NCBI GenBank assembly: GCA_016713535.1
Contig: JADJOY010000014.1
Location: forward strand, 1 to 64,000
Direction: 5' to 3'
Length of the DNA: 64,000 bases
From: Deltaproteobacteria bacterium
GTDB lineage: Bacteria > JADJOY01
The position numbers and the translations under genes were made by a program. Of the stretch, positions 11,485 through 21,987 are shown one piece after another. The notes beneath the pieces were generated by a model that was given only the letters and a program-made list of their open reading frames with translations, ran no database searches and was not told where the DNA came from. How positions within the stretch are numbered: position 1 is the stretch's first letter; each line of letters begins with the position of its first letter.

Positions 11485-12323
11485 CACCAACAGCAAGCAG
11501 CCCATCTCGCTGGAGGCGAAGAGCCCCTTCGAGCTGCGGGTCAACCTCGGCAAGGACGTTCCCGGAGTCCGACGTCCGCACGGCGCTGGCCAGCGGCGAT
11601 ATGGGATTCCTCCATTCCTTCACGTCGGGCTCGACGGTGGATGGCCCCGGGGTCCGGGTCGTCGCCTGGACCACCGGGTGCATGTGGCGGTGTCTCTACT
11701 GTCACAACCCGGACACCTGGACGCTGACGAACGGCGTTCCCGTCACCCTCGCGAGGGCCACCGAGGTGCTCGGCAACTACCGGCACGGCCTCAAGGTCAT
11801 GTCCGGCGGCTTCACCCTCAGCGGGGGCGAGCCACTCATGCAGCACCGCTTCGCGGTGAGGCTGTTGACGGGAGCGCGCGCGATCGGGATCCACACCGCG
11901 CTCGACACCAACGGCTTCTACGGCGACCGGCTCACGGATGCGGATCTCGAGGCGATCGATCTGGTGCTGCTGGACATCAAGGGCTGGGATCCAGAGCGCC
12001 ACAGGCGTCTCACCGGCATGGACGTGGCACCGACCCTCGACTTCGCGCGCAGATTGGCCGCGCGCGGCAAGCCGATGTGGGTGCGCTTCGTGCTCGTGCC
12101 CGGGCTCACCGACCACCCGGACGACGTGCAGCACATCGCGGATTTCACGGGGGAGCTGGGAAACGTCAAGCGTGTCGACGTGCTGCCCTTCCACCAGATG
12201 GGTCGACACAAGTGGACCCAGCTCGGCCTCGAGTATCAGCTCGAGAAGGTCGAGCCACCGTCACAGGCGCAGATCGAGGCCGTGCGCGAGCGCTTCCTCG
12301 CCCATCGCCTCGAGGTTTGCTGA
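11477..12323 (+). CDS. pflA: Pyruvate formate-lyase activating enzyme (one frameshift near N-terminus)
   Basis: Radical SAM protein that installs the glycyl radical on PFL. Seen: [17 protein letters not shown], the cluster motif CMWRCLYC (CxxxCxxC), [16 protein letters not shown] and the C-terminal [14 protein letters not shown]. The core is complete from an internal ATG at 11601 (240 aa, close to the 246 aa of the E. coli enzyme). A longer start at 11477, overlapping the pflB stop, gives [11 protein letters not shown]..., and that N-terminal stretch joins the core frame ([15 protein letters not shown]) only through one indel at about 11560-11568. I prefer the long form because the out-of-frame stretch reads as sensible protein right up to the core. 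Last gene of the operon. Confidence 0.9.
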
Positions 12324-12434
12324 GCGACGCAAGCGCCAGGCTCTGCGGGGTGTCGTGCTAAGAGATGCGGCCGGCAGGCCCGGGTGCTTCACCCGATCGC
12401 CGCCGCCGCGAGTCGACGTAGGGGGAGGGTGTTC

Positions 12435-13187
12435 GTGCGACGAATCGGACTGGTACTGCTCCTCGTGCTCGTGGCTCCGATCGCGGCGCGCGCGGCACGC
12501 GACGAGGGCTTCTCGTTCGACGTGACGCCTTATCTGTGGCTCGCCAGCGTGGGCGGCGATTTCGGCGTTCCCGGGGGCGGATCGACGCTGTCGGTGTCCG
12601 GCAGAGGCAGCCTCTTCGACTCCGACACCTCCCTCTCCGCCGGCTTCATGCTCAAGGCCGAGGCTCGCTACGGTGATTTCGGGCTCCTACTCGACGGTGC
12701 CTGGGCGCGCCTGTCGACCGACGCAAGCGGTCGCGAGGTCCTCTTCGCCAGCGCTTCCGCCGACACCGACCTGGGCTTCGCCACGGCAGCGCTCACGTGG
12801 CGTCTCCCGATCGACGACCCCCTCCTGGTGCGTGGGTTCGTGGGCGCACGGATCTTCTTCGCCGACATCCAGCTCCATTTCGAGCCGGGTGTGCTGCCCG
12901 AGGCGGACCCATCCGGAGATGACACCTGGGCGGATCCCGTGCTGGGCGCCGTCGTGCGCTACTCGTTCACCGATGCGTTCTATGCGTCGGTCCTGGGGGA
13001 CGTGGGCGGGTTCGACGTGTCGTCGCGGATCACCTGGCAGGTGTACGGCGGGCTCGGATACGAGCTCGCGGACTGGCTCGCCGCAAGCGTTGGCTACCGG
13101 TACCTGGTCGACGACTACGAGAACGACGGCTTCCTGCTCGACATGTCGCTGCAGGGCTTCCTGGTCGGCGCGAGCTTCCGCTTCTGA
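12435..13187 (+). CDS. Small outer-membrane beta-barrel protein
   Basis: About 250 aa. Seen: a signal peptide (MRRIGLVLLLVLVAPIAARA) and then regularly alternating strands with aromatic girdle residues (FDVTPYLWLASVGG, YGDFGLLLDGAWARL, AASVGYRYLVDDY), ending in Phe (VGASFRF). This is an eight-to-twelve-stranded barrel of unknown function, resembling generic 'outer membrane protein' families without a functional name. Start GTG at 12435, preceded by GGGAGGG at about 12423-12429; longer starts at 12429 or 12384 would push the signal peptide inwards. It follows pflA by 111 bases and may be transcribed from its own promoter. Confidence 0.7.
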   Translation: MRRIGLVLLLVLVAPIAARAARDEGFSFDVTPYLWLASVGGDFGVPGGGSTLSVSGRGSLFDSDTSLSAGFMLKAEARYGDFGLLLDGAWARLSTDASGREVLFASASADTDLGFATAALTWRLPIDDPLLVRGFVGARIFFADIQLHFEPGVLPEADPSGDDTWADPVLGAVVRYSFTDAFYASVLGDVGGFDVSSRITWQVYGGLGYELADWLAASVGYRYLVDDYENDGFLLDMSLQGFLVGASFRF

Positions 13188-13257
13188 GCGCGGGGGCGGT
13201 CGCATCGCCGACCCTCACCGGTAGGCCCCGCGGGCTTGTGCCCGAGTCCAGGCGGCC

Positions 13258-14623
13258 TCAGTCGCTCGCGTCGAGGAGGCCGTAGTACCGGCCCACCCAG
13301 TACGCGATCAGGTAGTCGTCGCCGGCGTACTCGAAGAGCGGGTTGGATCCACCGTCGCAGACGTTGGCCGGGTTGTTGTCCCACATGAAGCCGACCACGC
13401 AGCGCTCGCCCGCCGGGAACGGGGTCGTGGACTTGGGCGAGACCTCGTCCCATCCGCCCGGAATGCCGATGAGCTGGGCGATGATCGGGCCGACGAAGTT
13501 GAGGAGGTCGACGACCGGATCCGGCGTATACGTGCCCTGCGTCGGCTGGATCGCGAGGCGCGGCGGCTCGGGTACCGCGGCCAGCACCGCCTTGTCGGCC
13601 GAGACGTCGGCTTCGGTGTAGCTGGCGGCGCCCTCGCCCCACACCACGAAGTCGAAGAAGCTCTGCTGGGTGTTGGCCACCCAGTGGTAGAGGTTCTCGC
13701 GCGTCACGAAGCGATCGAAGTCCTTGTTGGGCGAGTTGGAGAGCAAGATCGTGTGCTGGAGCGTGTGCCCGAGGTTGTAGGCGAAGTACTGGAAGTAGAC
13801 GTTGAATGGCGCCCAGGTGCTGAAGAGATAGGTGAGGAGCTCGCGCTGGTAGACGGCCGGCATCATGTCGGCGAACCGTCCGCCCACGACGTTGGCCGCG
13901 ACCTCGTGGAACGCGACGCGCTCGTTGCCGGTGACCTCGGGAGCCGTGTCGCTCGGCGTGCCGTCCGGCAGCACGATCATGTAGTTGTCCGCGATCAGCG
14001 CATCCATGACGCGCTCGACGGCACCGCTCACCGCGGCCCGAGCGTCCGCGTCACCGGGCTCGTCGAGGAGGAACTTCGACGTGAGAAGCATTCCGTAGAA
14101 CCAGCCGATGTAGGTGTCCGAGCTGGTGTTGCCCAGCCAGTAGGCGCCCGCATAGGGCCCGTCGGTGACGAGGTGGCAGTTGTTCGAGGGCTCGCAGGTA
14201 TTGCCGACGTACGCGGCCCACGGTCCCTCGAACGGCGTCACGCTCCTCACGACGAAGCCGGGCTTCGACGTGACGGCTTCGGCCGCGAGCAAGCACTCGA
14301 GCCCACGACGTGCGTTGACCTTGGCCTGCGGGTCCCGGGTGAGGTGCCATCGCAGCGCCTCGGCCCCCCCGTCCGGACCTGTCCCGCTCACTGCATCGCC
14401 GATGTCCTCGTAGCGGACCGGCACGGTCTGAGATGCGTCGGACCACACGGTTTCGACGCGGCAGCCGTAACCGAGACCGTGGCGCTCTTGCCAGTTGTCG
14501 CTGTAGGCGAGGGCCTTTGTCGAGGAGCGGGCCCGCGGTGGCCTGAGACGGCACCAGGACGGACGTCGTGAGCACAGCGAGCAGCACGATCACGGGCATC
14601 GACGACGCGGAGCGAGTGGACAT
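13258..14623 (-). CDS. Secreted protein of unknown function (one frameshift)
   Basis: A signal peptide (MSTRSASSMPVIVLLAVLTTSVLVPSQATA) begins at 14623 and is followed by GPLLDK. The mature part, ALAYSDNWQERHGLGYG..., continues in another frame because of one extra base in the AAAGG run at about 14511-14515. Total about 454 aa. The body is rich in Trp/Tyr and helical segments (SSDTYIGWFYGMLLTSKFLLDE, FAYNLGHTLQHTILL) with a pattern reminiscent of alpha/alpha-toroid polysaccharide enzymes, but I recognise no family and no catalytic motif. One paired-Cys segment (TCEPSNNCH) may be a disulfide. It lies in a stretch dominated by exported proteins. Confidence 0.65.
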
Positions 14624-14748
14624 GGCGGTCTCGTTCGAGGAGGGCGAGGGACGGGTGGCGGACGCACGACTGCGCCACGCGGAGCGACTCGATCGATGAT
14701 ACCGAAGCGTGCGAGACGCGCGCTACGGAGCGTGAGTCGAGCCGGAGC

Positions 14749-15553
14749 TCACGAGCGCGCGCGGGCGCTCAGCCCACCGTCGACGGGGATCACGGTCCCG
14801 GTCAGGTAGGCCCCCGCGCGCGACGCCAGGAAGATCGCGAGCCCGGCGACGTCGTCCGGTCGTCCGATCCGGCCGAGCGGAACGTGGCGGGCGATCATGT
14901 CGCGGCTCGTCGGATCGTCGAGCAAGAAGGCCATCATCTTGCTGTCGAACGGGCCTGGCGCCATCGCGTTCACGGTGATGCGTTCGGCGGCGAGGCGCAT
15001 CGCCAGGTGGCGGGTGAGCATGTGAACGGCGGCCTTGCTGGCCGAATAGGCGTAGGTTTCCTGGACCGGCACCGATAGCCCGTCCACGGAGCCGACGTTG
15101 ATGACGCGCGCCGGGTCGTCGTCGCTCGCGGCCGCGCGTAGCAGCGGGAGCATCCGCACCGTCAGGGCGAAGACCGCCTTGACATTGACGTCCAGCAACT
15201 TGTCGAAGGCCGTATCCGGGTACTCCTCGAGCGGCGCGCCCCAGGTCGCGCCAGCGTTGTTGACCAGCACGTGTAGCGCGCTTTCCCGTTGCTCCACCGA
15301 GCGCGAGGGCCTCGAGGCCTTCGGTCGACGCTACGTCGGCAGGCTGCGCCACGCACGGACCGAGGCGGCGCAGGTCTTCGGCGGCGCGTGCGCACGCGTC
15401 GGCCTTGCGGGCAGTGATGTAGACCTTGGCGCCGGCCGCGAGCAGGCCGCGCGCGATCATGTAGCCGATCCCGCGCGAGCCACCGGTCACCAGCGCGACC
15501 TTGCCGCGCAACGAGAACAACGTCGAGGGATCGCCCGCCGGATCGGCCGCCAT
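14749..15553 (-). CDS. Short-chain dehydrogenase, RhlG-like 3-oxoacyl reductase (one frameshift)
   Basis: NAD(P)H-dependent SDR. Seen: VALVTGGSRGIGYMIA (cofactor glycine motif), NNAGATWGAPLEEYP, the catalytic Tyr and Lys in YAYSASKAAVH, and the C-terminal GRIGRPDDVAGLAIFLASRAGAYLTGTVIPVDGG. The segment order and the AGAKVYITARKADACA motif are closest to RhlG of Pseudomonas (3-oxoacyl-ACP reductase). The N-terminal part ends at ...TEGLEALA and the rest is in another frame, so one indel lies at about 15296-15305; combined length 268 aa. Start ATG at 15553 is the last Met before the Rossmann strand. Divergent from the PHP-domain gene at 15710. Confidence 0.82.
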
Positions 15554-15609
15554 GATCACTCCTCGTGCTGGGTTGTTCAGGCGAGTGAGCCTACGTTCAC
15601 CGAGCTCGC

Positions 15610-15624
15610 TTAACAATTGGTTAC
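15610..15624. promoter_or_regulatory. Possible operator in divergent promoter region
   Basis: The 156 bases between the divergent SDR and PHP genes contain an unusually AT-rich stretch with the quasi-palindrome TTAACAATTGGTTAC followed by a run of seven A. Most of the arm positions are complementary. TetR-type regulators often use such sites next to SDR genes, but no regulator gene is nearby, so this is tentative. Confidence 0.3.
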
Positions 15625-15709
15625 AAAAAAACGCTCCCACGCGCGTGACATCGCGCACGCCGGATGGGCACACTCTGTAGACGGACCCACGAGCGAAAAA
15701 GGCTGATCG

Positions 15710-17401
15710 ATGACGATGTCGTCTGCAGGGAGTGACCGCGGTGGCGAGAGCGCGCCGGCGTGCCGCACGCGCGGTCGCGGACGTTCCGGAGGCTGGGTGG
15801 CGCTCCTGCTCGCGGTAGCGGGGCTCTCGCTCGCCGCGACGTGCAACACGGTCGTGCCCGTCGAGGTCCGCGACTCGTCGAGCGGACTCGCGATTCCAGC
15901 GAAGATCACGGTCTACAACGCGTCCACGGGTGCGGCCGTCAACCTGGGGACCGCGACGAGCGGGACCTTGGTGAGCTGGTTCCAGAACAAGGCTTATCTG
16001 GGAGCCGGGAGCGCCAATCTGGACCTGCCGTCCGGTGTGTGGGACGTGTGGGCGTCGCGTGGGCCGGAGTGGACCGTGACGCACCAGATCGTCGACACCA
16101 GCCAGCCCCAGCCCGTGGTCTTCACGCTGTCCCGGGCGATCGATACAACCAACTATCTGGCCGCTGATTTCCACATCCATGCCCGGCCCAGCTTCGAGTC
16201 CGCGCTACAGAGCCCGCCGCTCCCCCCGCTGCCCGACCGGGTCCTCCACTACCTCACCGAAGGGATCGAGGTGATGGGCTCGTCGGATCACGATTGCATC
16301 GTGGACTACGAGCCGATCATCTCGTCGCTCGGGCTCGGTGGCCTGGTGACCTCGCTCGTCGGCGTCGAGGCCACGCCCGGGCTCAACTCCTATCCGGACG
16401 GGCGCGGCAACTGCGATCAGCTCAGCGGTGGGAGCAGTCCCGTCAACACCGAGCAGGGCCACTGGAACGCGTTCCCGATCGCTCCCACGTGGAGCTACGA
16501 GACGACCTCCGACAACTCGATCTCCGCCGCTGGCATCTACGACATGCTGCGCGGGTTCGGCGATTCCTCGACGCTGATCCAGCTCAACCATCCGTACTTC
16601 GCCACCGGTTACGCCAACATCGGCTGGCTCGACAAGAACAACTTCAACCCGAACGTGGCGGTGCCGCCGGCGTGGACCGGCAACTCGATCCCCACCAATT
16701 CGTTCCTGCGCAAGCCATCTCCGACCCCAGGTAGTCATGCGCAGGGCATCGATTTCGACGTCATCGAGATGTGGGCAGGTGCGTCGACCGTTCAGGGGCG
16801 GCCCGCTCGCGACGCTTGGTTCAGCCTGCTCAACCAGGGATTCCTGAAGATCGGCACCGCCAACAGCGATAGCCACAACCCGGCCAAGACGGCTGGTTAT
16901 CCACGAAACTACGTCGACCTGGGAACCGACGACCCATCCCAGGTCACGCCCGGTCAGATCGCGGCCGCGGTTCGAGCCGGCAAGGTGATCGGGACCACCG
17001 GTCCGCTGCCGACGCTGCGTGTCGACGGCGCCGGGCTCGGGGAGCTCGTGACCGACACCGACGGCACGGTCGACGTGTCGATCAAGATCCAGGCCGCGCC
17101 GTGGGTGCCCGTCGCCGAAGTGCGCGTGTTCGCCAACGGCGCGCTGGTCCGCACCATCCCGCTGGCGCCGCACGATCCCGAGCCCGCGGTGCGCTTGGAC
17201 GATACGATCCAGGTCGCGGTCACGGAGGACACCTGGATCCTCGTCGAGGCTGGCGTGGCCATGCCCGCCAACCCCACGGACGAGCCCGTGGTGCCCTACG
17301 AGTACTCTCGTGTGACCACGGGGATCCCACCGCTCTCGTTCACCAACCCCGTCTTCGTCGACGCGAACGGCAACGGCCGCTTCGACGCCCCCGGGCTCTG
17401 A
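15710..17401 (+). CDS. CehA/McbA-type PHP-domain metallohydrolase, exported
   Basis: About 563 aa. Seen: N-terminal hydrophobic export signal (WVALLLAVAGLSLAATC; the Cys context is not a perfect lipobox), a beta-sandwich of about 100 residues resembling a carboxypeptidase-regulatory fold (VPVEVRDSSSGLAIPAKITVY), then a PHP-like metal site: DFHIHARPSFES, the SSDHD motif and later ANSDSHN. The arrangement matches the CehA/McbA metallohydrolases (phosphoesterase or carbamate hydrolase activity). It ends with VDANGNGRFDAPGL. Substrate unknown. The start ATG at 15710 precedes the signal; ATG 15716 is an alternative. Confidence 0.8.
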   Translation: MTMSSAGSDRGGESAPACRTRGRGRSGGWVALLLAVAGLSLAATCNTVVPVEVRDSSSGLAIPAKITVYNASTGAAVNLGTATSGTLVSWFQNKAYLGAGSANLDLPSGVWDVWASRGPEWTVTHQIVDTSQPQPVVFTLSRAIDTTNYLAADFHIHARPSFESALQSPPLPPLPDRVLHYLTEGIEVMGSSDHDCIVDYEPIISSLGLGGLVTSLVGVEATPGLNSYPDGRGNCDQLSGGSSPVNTEQGHWNAFPIAPTWSYETTSDNSISAAGIYDMLRGFGDSSTLIQLNHPYFATGYANIGWLDKNNFNPNVAVPPAWTGNSIPTNSFLRKPSPTPGSHAQGIDFDVIEMWAGASTVQGRPARDAWFSLLNQGFLKIGTANSDSHNPAKTAGYPRNYVDLGTDDPSQVTPGQIAAAVRAGKVIGTTGPLPTLRVDGAGLGELVTDTDGTVDVSIKIQAAPWVPVAEVRVFANGALVRTIPLAPHDPEPAVRLDDTIQVAVTEDTWILVEAGVAMPANPTDEPVVPYEYSRVTTGIPPLSFTNPVFVDANGNGRFDAPGL

Positions 17402-17536
17402 GCGGCAGCGCGCTCACCTCCCGCGCGGTGGGGCGGGGGCGTTGGGCGCCCGTGCGCCAGCCCGCGCCGGAAGCGTATCGTGGCAGGTGACGGTGCGCCG
17501 CCCGTGGTGGCGGGGCTTCACGAAGGAGGTGCGACC

Positions 17537-19491
17537 GTGCGGAGCGTGAACAGTCTCGTGAGGTTGTCGCTGCGCGCGGCCGCGTCCTGGCTGGCGCTCG
17601 GGGCGGGCGGGGCGATCGCAGCCGAGCCGCTCACCGTGTGGACGCAACCAGCCACGGCGCGGGTCTTCCAGAGTGCGCCAGTCCTCCCGCTCGGCGCTGC
17701 CCAGATCTCGGCGGCGCGCAACGAGACCGAGGCGTTCCAGCTCGTGATCCACGGCGGCGCCGCCGGAGTGACGGGTGTCGATGCGGCGATCTCGGACCTC
17801 GCCGACGGCGCCGGTCACTCGATCCCGGCGAGTCGAGTGACCTTCTATCGCGAGCAGTTCATGCACGTGAGCACTCCGTCCTTCATGGGCGGCGTGCTGC
17901 TCAACCCGAGGGCGGTGGGCGACTATCCGGATCCGCTCATCCCCTTCGTCGATCCGTACGATCCAGCGCACCCGAGCCTCGGTGCTCCGTTCGACGTTCC
18001 GGCAGCAACGAGCCAGCCGCTGTGGGTCGACGTCGAGGTTCCCCTCGACGCACCGAGCGCGGTCTACACCGGCACGGTCACGGTCACCGCGGACGGTGGC
18101 CGACGCGCGTCGGTGCCGGTCGAGCTCACGGTGTGGGATTTCACGATCCCCAGCGAGCGCCACGTCGACACCGCTTACGGCTTCGGCTGGGGCGGTGTCC
18201 TCGACTACCACGGCGGTCAGGATGGGGCCTGGGACGACCACAGCCGCGCTGTTCTTCGCAACTACGAGAACGAGCTCCATCGCCACCGCGTCGACGAGAC
18301 CGACATCGACCAGGGCGTGCCGACGCCCTTCGCGTTCGGCCCCGACGGCCGCCTGCTCCCGGTCGACTGGAGCGTCTACGACGCCACCGTCGGGCCACGT
18401 CTCGACGGCTCGTACTTCCCGGACGGGATCCCGGTGCGCCGCTTCAACGCCGCGTTCTTCCGGCCAGGCCACGGCGGAGGGCTGGAGGGGAGCCTCACCG
18501 ACGCCCAGTACTCGGAGGCCGCTGCGGCGTACGCGGCGCATCTCAAGGAGAAGGGATGGTTCGACCGCGTCTACGTCTACACGAAGGACGAGCCGTGGAT
18601 GGACCCCGCCTCGTATCCCCTGATCGCGGCCGACGTGGCGCTCATGCAAGCCGGGGATCCGGACTGGAAGGGCCACATGATGTCCACGATGTGGTTCGAC
18701 AGCGCTCTCGCGGGCTCGATCGACATCTGGGTGCCGAACACCACCGTCTACGACGACTTCTTCGTCGGATGGATCGGGCTCAAGTGGCCGGGCCGCGAGG
18801 TCTACGACGAGCGCCGTGCTCTCGGCGAGAAGCTGTGGCTCTACGTGTGCAACTGCACGTGGCCGCCTTACGCCGGATACGACATCGATACGACCTACAA
18901 CTACGAGCCACGCATCCTCATGTGGGGCGCGTGGATGGAGCGCGCGACCGGCTTCCTTTACTGGCGAACGAACTACTGGTCCGACGATCCCTGGTCCAAG
19001 ATCATCGACCCCGAGGCGTTCCCGCTGGTCGCACGCAATGGTGACGGATTCCTGCTCTACCCGGGGATCACGACGGCACGGCTGCTCCTGCCGGCTCGCC
19101 TGCGTGGATGGCGATCGACGGTCCGATCGGCACGCTCAGGCTCAAGGCGACGCGCGACGGGATGGAGGATTGGGAGATGTTCCTCCTCGCGAGCCAGGTC
19201 GCCGGCGAGGAGGCCGTCCGCGCGATCGTGAGCCAGGCGTACACCCAGCTCGGTGACTTCATTCTCCCGCCGCTCTACGATCCATTCCAGCCACCGTGGA
19301 CGCTCGACGAGCGCGTGGTTCGCCAGGTACGCGAGCAGGTCGCGGCCCTCATCGCGCCACCTCCGCCCCCCGCTGGCGGGTGCCGGGTCGGGGTGCCGAG
19401 CTCGAACGGGACGGCGGGCGAGGGGCTGCTTGCCGTCGTCGGGTGGGCGGTCGTCGGGGCAGCACGGCGCCGCTTCCGGCCCACCCGCTGA
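17537..19491 (+). CDS. Exported DUF4091 glycosidase-like protein with C-terminal sorting tail (one frameshift)
   Basis: Signal peptide from GTG 17537 (RLSLRAAASWLALGAGGAIA), preceded by a perfect AAGGAGGT at 17523-17530. Then a beta-sandwich (about residues 30-220), a TIM-barrel-like middle (GFGWGGVLDYHGG, RVYVYTKDEPWMDPA) and the DUF4091 end block (GDGFLLYPG ... IGTLRLKATRDGMEDWEMF). The frame shifts at about 19062-19066 (one G missing in the GGGG run); the other frame supplies the last 135 residues. The C-terminus is PPPPPAGGCRVG, then a hydrophobic stretch GLLAVVGWAVVGAA and RRRFRP: a Cys-containing tripartite tail of MYXO-CTERM type. Probably a cell-surface polysaccharide enzyme. Confidence 0.82.
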
Positions 19492-19528
19492 GCGAGCGTC
19501 CCGGGCGCGGTGCCCCGGGGCGCCCACC

Positions 19529-21166
19529 TCAGGGCGCCGCGACGGAGACTGGCGGCGGTCCCACGGCGCACTTCTCCATCCGCGGAGTGGCGAGCGTGAG
19601 CTGCACGGCGGCCCTGGACATCCACTCGACCGCGGCTGGCCATCGAGCCTCGTCGCCGAGGTCGAAGGGTCTCGTGACGTTCACCATGTTCGCGCGCTGC
19701 TCCTCGAGTGACCGAACGGCGATCCGAGCGCCGACGTCGGCTTCGATCGAGTCGCGCACGGCCTGACACGACTCGGTCGCGGGAGCGACGGCCCGCGCCC
19801 GTTGCTCGTGGCTGAGGAGGAGGCCGACGCGAAGCTGGGCGCCGCTGCGGTCGATGGCGAGCTCGAGGTTCGCGAGCCCCCCGTTCGCGGAGGCGAGGAT
19901 CAGAGGGTCGCCGGCGAGGCCGAAACGGACGAGCCCCGGACGGATCCTCGTCAGCGATGCGCGAAGCTGCGACCAGAAGGCGAGCCTTCGTCTCTCGAGC
20001 GCGGAGAGCGATGGGTCACGCGCGGCGAGCGTGTCCGCGAGGATCCCGCTTCCCTCGAGCCCGTCCACGATCGCGTCGGCGATGATGCCGTGGAGGAGCG
20101 CGGTAGGGTGCGAGTCTCGAGGCGCGATGATGAGCCGCGGATCGCGGTCGCTCTCGATTCCATTGGCGCGCATGTAGCGGCGCATGAAGCGCATCGACTC
20201 CACCACCGGGAAGCCGAGCGAACGGCCGAGCTCCTTGACCTGCGTGTACACGGCCGGGTGCCCGACCACGACGACCCGGAAACCGTTCGCCTCGCTCAGG
20301 TCGCGGAGCCGCTCCATCGCTCCTACGTAGGCCTTCCAGCCCACCATGTCGCGGTATTCGGGCGGCACCTTTTCGGGATCCGCCACGAAGCCCACGTCCG
20401 CACGCGGTGCATCGGCGAGCGCGAAGTCGTCGCGGTCGAGGCGCCCCGTTCGCCACGCGTGCGCGAAGTCGTGCAGGAAACAGCGGCCGAACGCCAGTGG
20501 CTGTGAGCGCTTGCGGATGAAGTTGGGGAGCGCGTCGTCGCCACCCACGAAGTTGATCATGACGATGTCTGGGGCGTAAGCCAGCCCCTTGCTCGCGAGG
20601 GTCTCGACCTCCATGACGGTGTTGTAGCCAGGGACCGCGGTGTTGATGCTCTCCCACAGCCACCGGGGCTGGCGCTCCCCCAGCTTGCGGGCGAGCGCGG
20701 CCATGAAGGGGTCTCCATCGCCGACCCCGAGGCCGAACATGATCGAATCCCCGAGCCCCACCAGGCGGATGGACTCCGGCGGCTTCTGGATGCTCACGTC
20801 CGGGCTGCGAAACCCGGCGCCGTTGGTGTGGACCGGACGAACGAGCTGCACCGCGAGGTTGGGGATCAGCTCGTAGATGATCCGGGGGTTGGGGCTGAGC
20901 TGGATCATCTCGGCGAGCGTCACCTTCTGGCCCGGAGGTGGGGGCTTGCGCTGCTCGAGCCGGCCCATCGACCGGTCGAGGCGGAAGTCCTCGTACGCGG
21001 CGCGGATACGTAGGCCGACCTCGAGGTGAGCCACCAGCCCCGCCAGTGCGATGGCCCCCACAGCGAGCGCTCGCACCCGCGGGCGAGCGGTGCGGGGCCG
21101 CAGCCGCCGTGACGGTGGAGCGTCGCCCGCGTCGCGGGAGGGGGAAGCGAGCACCGGTGAGGTCAC
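19529..21166 (-). CDS. SGNH/GDSL-type hydrolase, membrane-anchored
   Basis: 545 aa. Seen: a cytoplasmic Arg-rich start, one N-terminal membrane segment (ALAVGAIALAGLVAHL), then an SGNH fold: block I VGLGDSIMFGLG with the nucleophile Ser, block III-like VMINFVGGDD (the usual Asn is replaced), and block V as APRDSHPTALLHG with the Asp-x-x-His pair. These enzymes are esterases, often acting on acyl groups of surface polysaccharides. The C-terminal 150 residues after the hydrolase domain look like an extra helical domain. Convergent with the DUF4091 gene (37 bases apart). Confidence 0.78.
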   Translation of the reverse strand: MTSPVLASPSRDAGDAPPSRRLRPRTARPRVRALAVGAIALAGLVAHLEVGLRIRAAYEDFRLDRSMGRLEQRKPPPPGQKVTLAEMIQLSPNPRIIYELIPNLAVQLVRPVHTNGAGFRSPDVSIQKPPESIRLVGLGDSIMFGLGVGDGDPFMAALARKLGERQPRWLWESINTAVPGYNTVMEVETLASKGLAYAPDIVMINFVGGDDALPNFIRKRSQPLAFGRCFLHDFAHAWRTGRLDRDDFALADAPRADVGFVADPEKVPPEYRDMVGWKAYVGAMERLRDLSEANGFRVVVVGHPAVYTQVKELGRSLGFPVVESMRFMRRYMRANGIESDRDPRLIIAPRDSHPTALLHGIIADAIVDGLEGSGILADTLAARDPSLSALERRRLAFWSQLRASLTRIRPGLVRFGLAGDPLILASANGGLANLELAIDRSGAQLRVGLLLSHEQRARAVAPATESCQAVRDSIEADVGARIAVRSLEEQRANMVNVTRPFDLGDEARWPAAVEWMSRAAVQLTLATPRMEKCAVGPPPVSVAAP

Positions 21167-21367
21167 GTCGGGTCGAGGCGTCGGGCGCGCAAGGGCCGCG
21201 CCGAGCGGCGCAGGGCTCTCGAAATGGATGTCGTCCCCGGGGTGACAGGGTCACCTCCGGGATAATTCGAGGTTGCCCATCTTTCTACATGGAAATGGTT
21301 GTGGAATCATTGTCCCCGTCGCCCGTCGCCGCCAACGCTGGCCCGTGGCGCGGCCGTGGTTCGTCCG

Positions 21368-21865
21368 ATGACTGCTCCCAACCGCCCGGCTCGTCGCCGA
21401 AATCCCCGCGGCCGTCCCCCGAAGTTCCAGGAGCCGTCGCGCCCGGTGACGGTGACGCTTCCCGAGCGAACCATCGAGACGCTCTCCCGATTGGGCGAGG
21501 ATCGCGCGAGGTCGATCGTCCTCGTGGCGGACGCATTCGCCGCCGAGCAAGGCCTGCCGCGCCCTCCAGTCGAGATCGTGACCGTCGGGACCGGGCTCGC
21601 CGTCATCCTGACCGGGCGCTGCGGAGTCCTGGATTCGGTCGACGGGCTGCGACCGATCGAAGTCGCCCCGGGGCGCTTTCTGCTGACCGTGACGCCAGGC
21701 ACGCCTGCGGAGACGCTCGAAGTCGAGCTCGCGGACCTGGTGAGTGAACCCGAGGTATCGGCGGACGAGCGAGCGGTGCTGGAGGGCCTGGTGGAGGTGC
21801 TGCGAAGTCAGCGGCGCCGGCGTGGGTTGTGGAAGGCCGAGATCCTGTTCGTCGAGCCGCCCTGA
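21368..21865 (+). CDS. Small basic protein with AT-hook-like and ribbon-helix-helix-like segments
   Basis: 165 aa from ATG 21368. Residues 6-18 are RPARRRNPRGRPPKF, containing the RGRPPK core of an AT-hook. The following PVTVTLPERTIETLSRLGEDRARSIVLVADAFA has the strand-helix-helix pattern of a ribbon-helix-helix DNA-binding domain. The remaining 100 residues form an unrecognised sensor-like domain. Probably a transcription regulator, target unknown. No good ribosome site is visible; a TTG at 21299 would add 23 unlikely residues. Divergent from the SGNH gene. Confidence 0.6.
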   Translation: MTAPNRPARRRNPRGRPPKFQEPSRPVTVTLPERTIETLSRLGEDRARSIVLVADAFAAEQGLPRPPVEIVTVGTGLAVILTGRCGVLDSVDGLRPIEVAPGRFLLTVTPGTPAETLEVELADLVSEPEVSADERAVLEGLVEVLRSQRRRRGLWKAEILFVEPP

Positions 21866-21987
21866 CGACGCGTCGCGGTGGGAGTCTGTTGCGCTTCGTG
21901 CCTCACACGGGGACAGGTTCGCGAGAATGACGGAGGGGCGCGCGAAGATCTCGCGCGCCCCTCGTTCGTTCCGCCCCTAGGCGCCGC

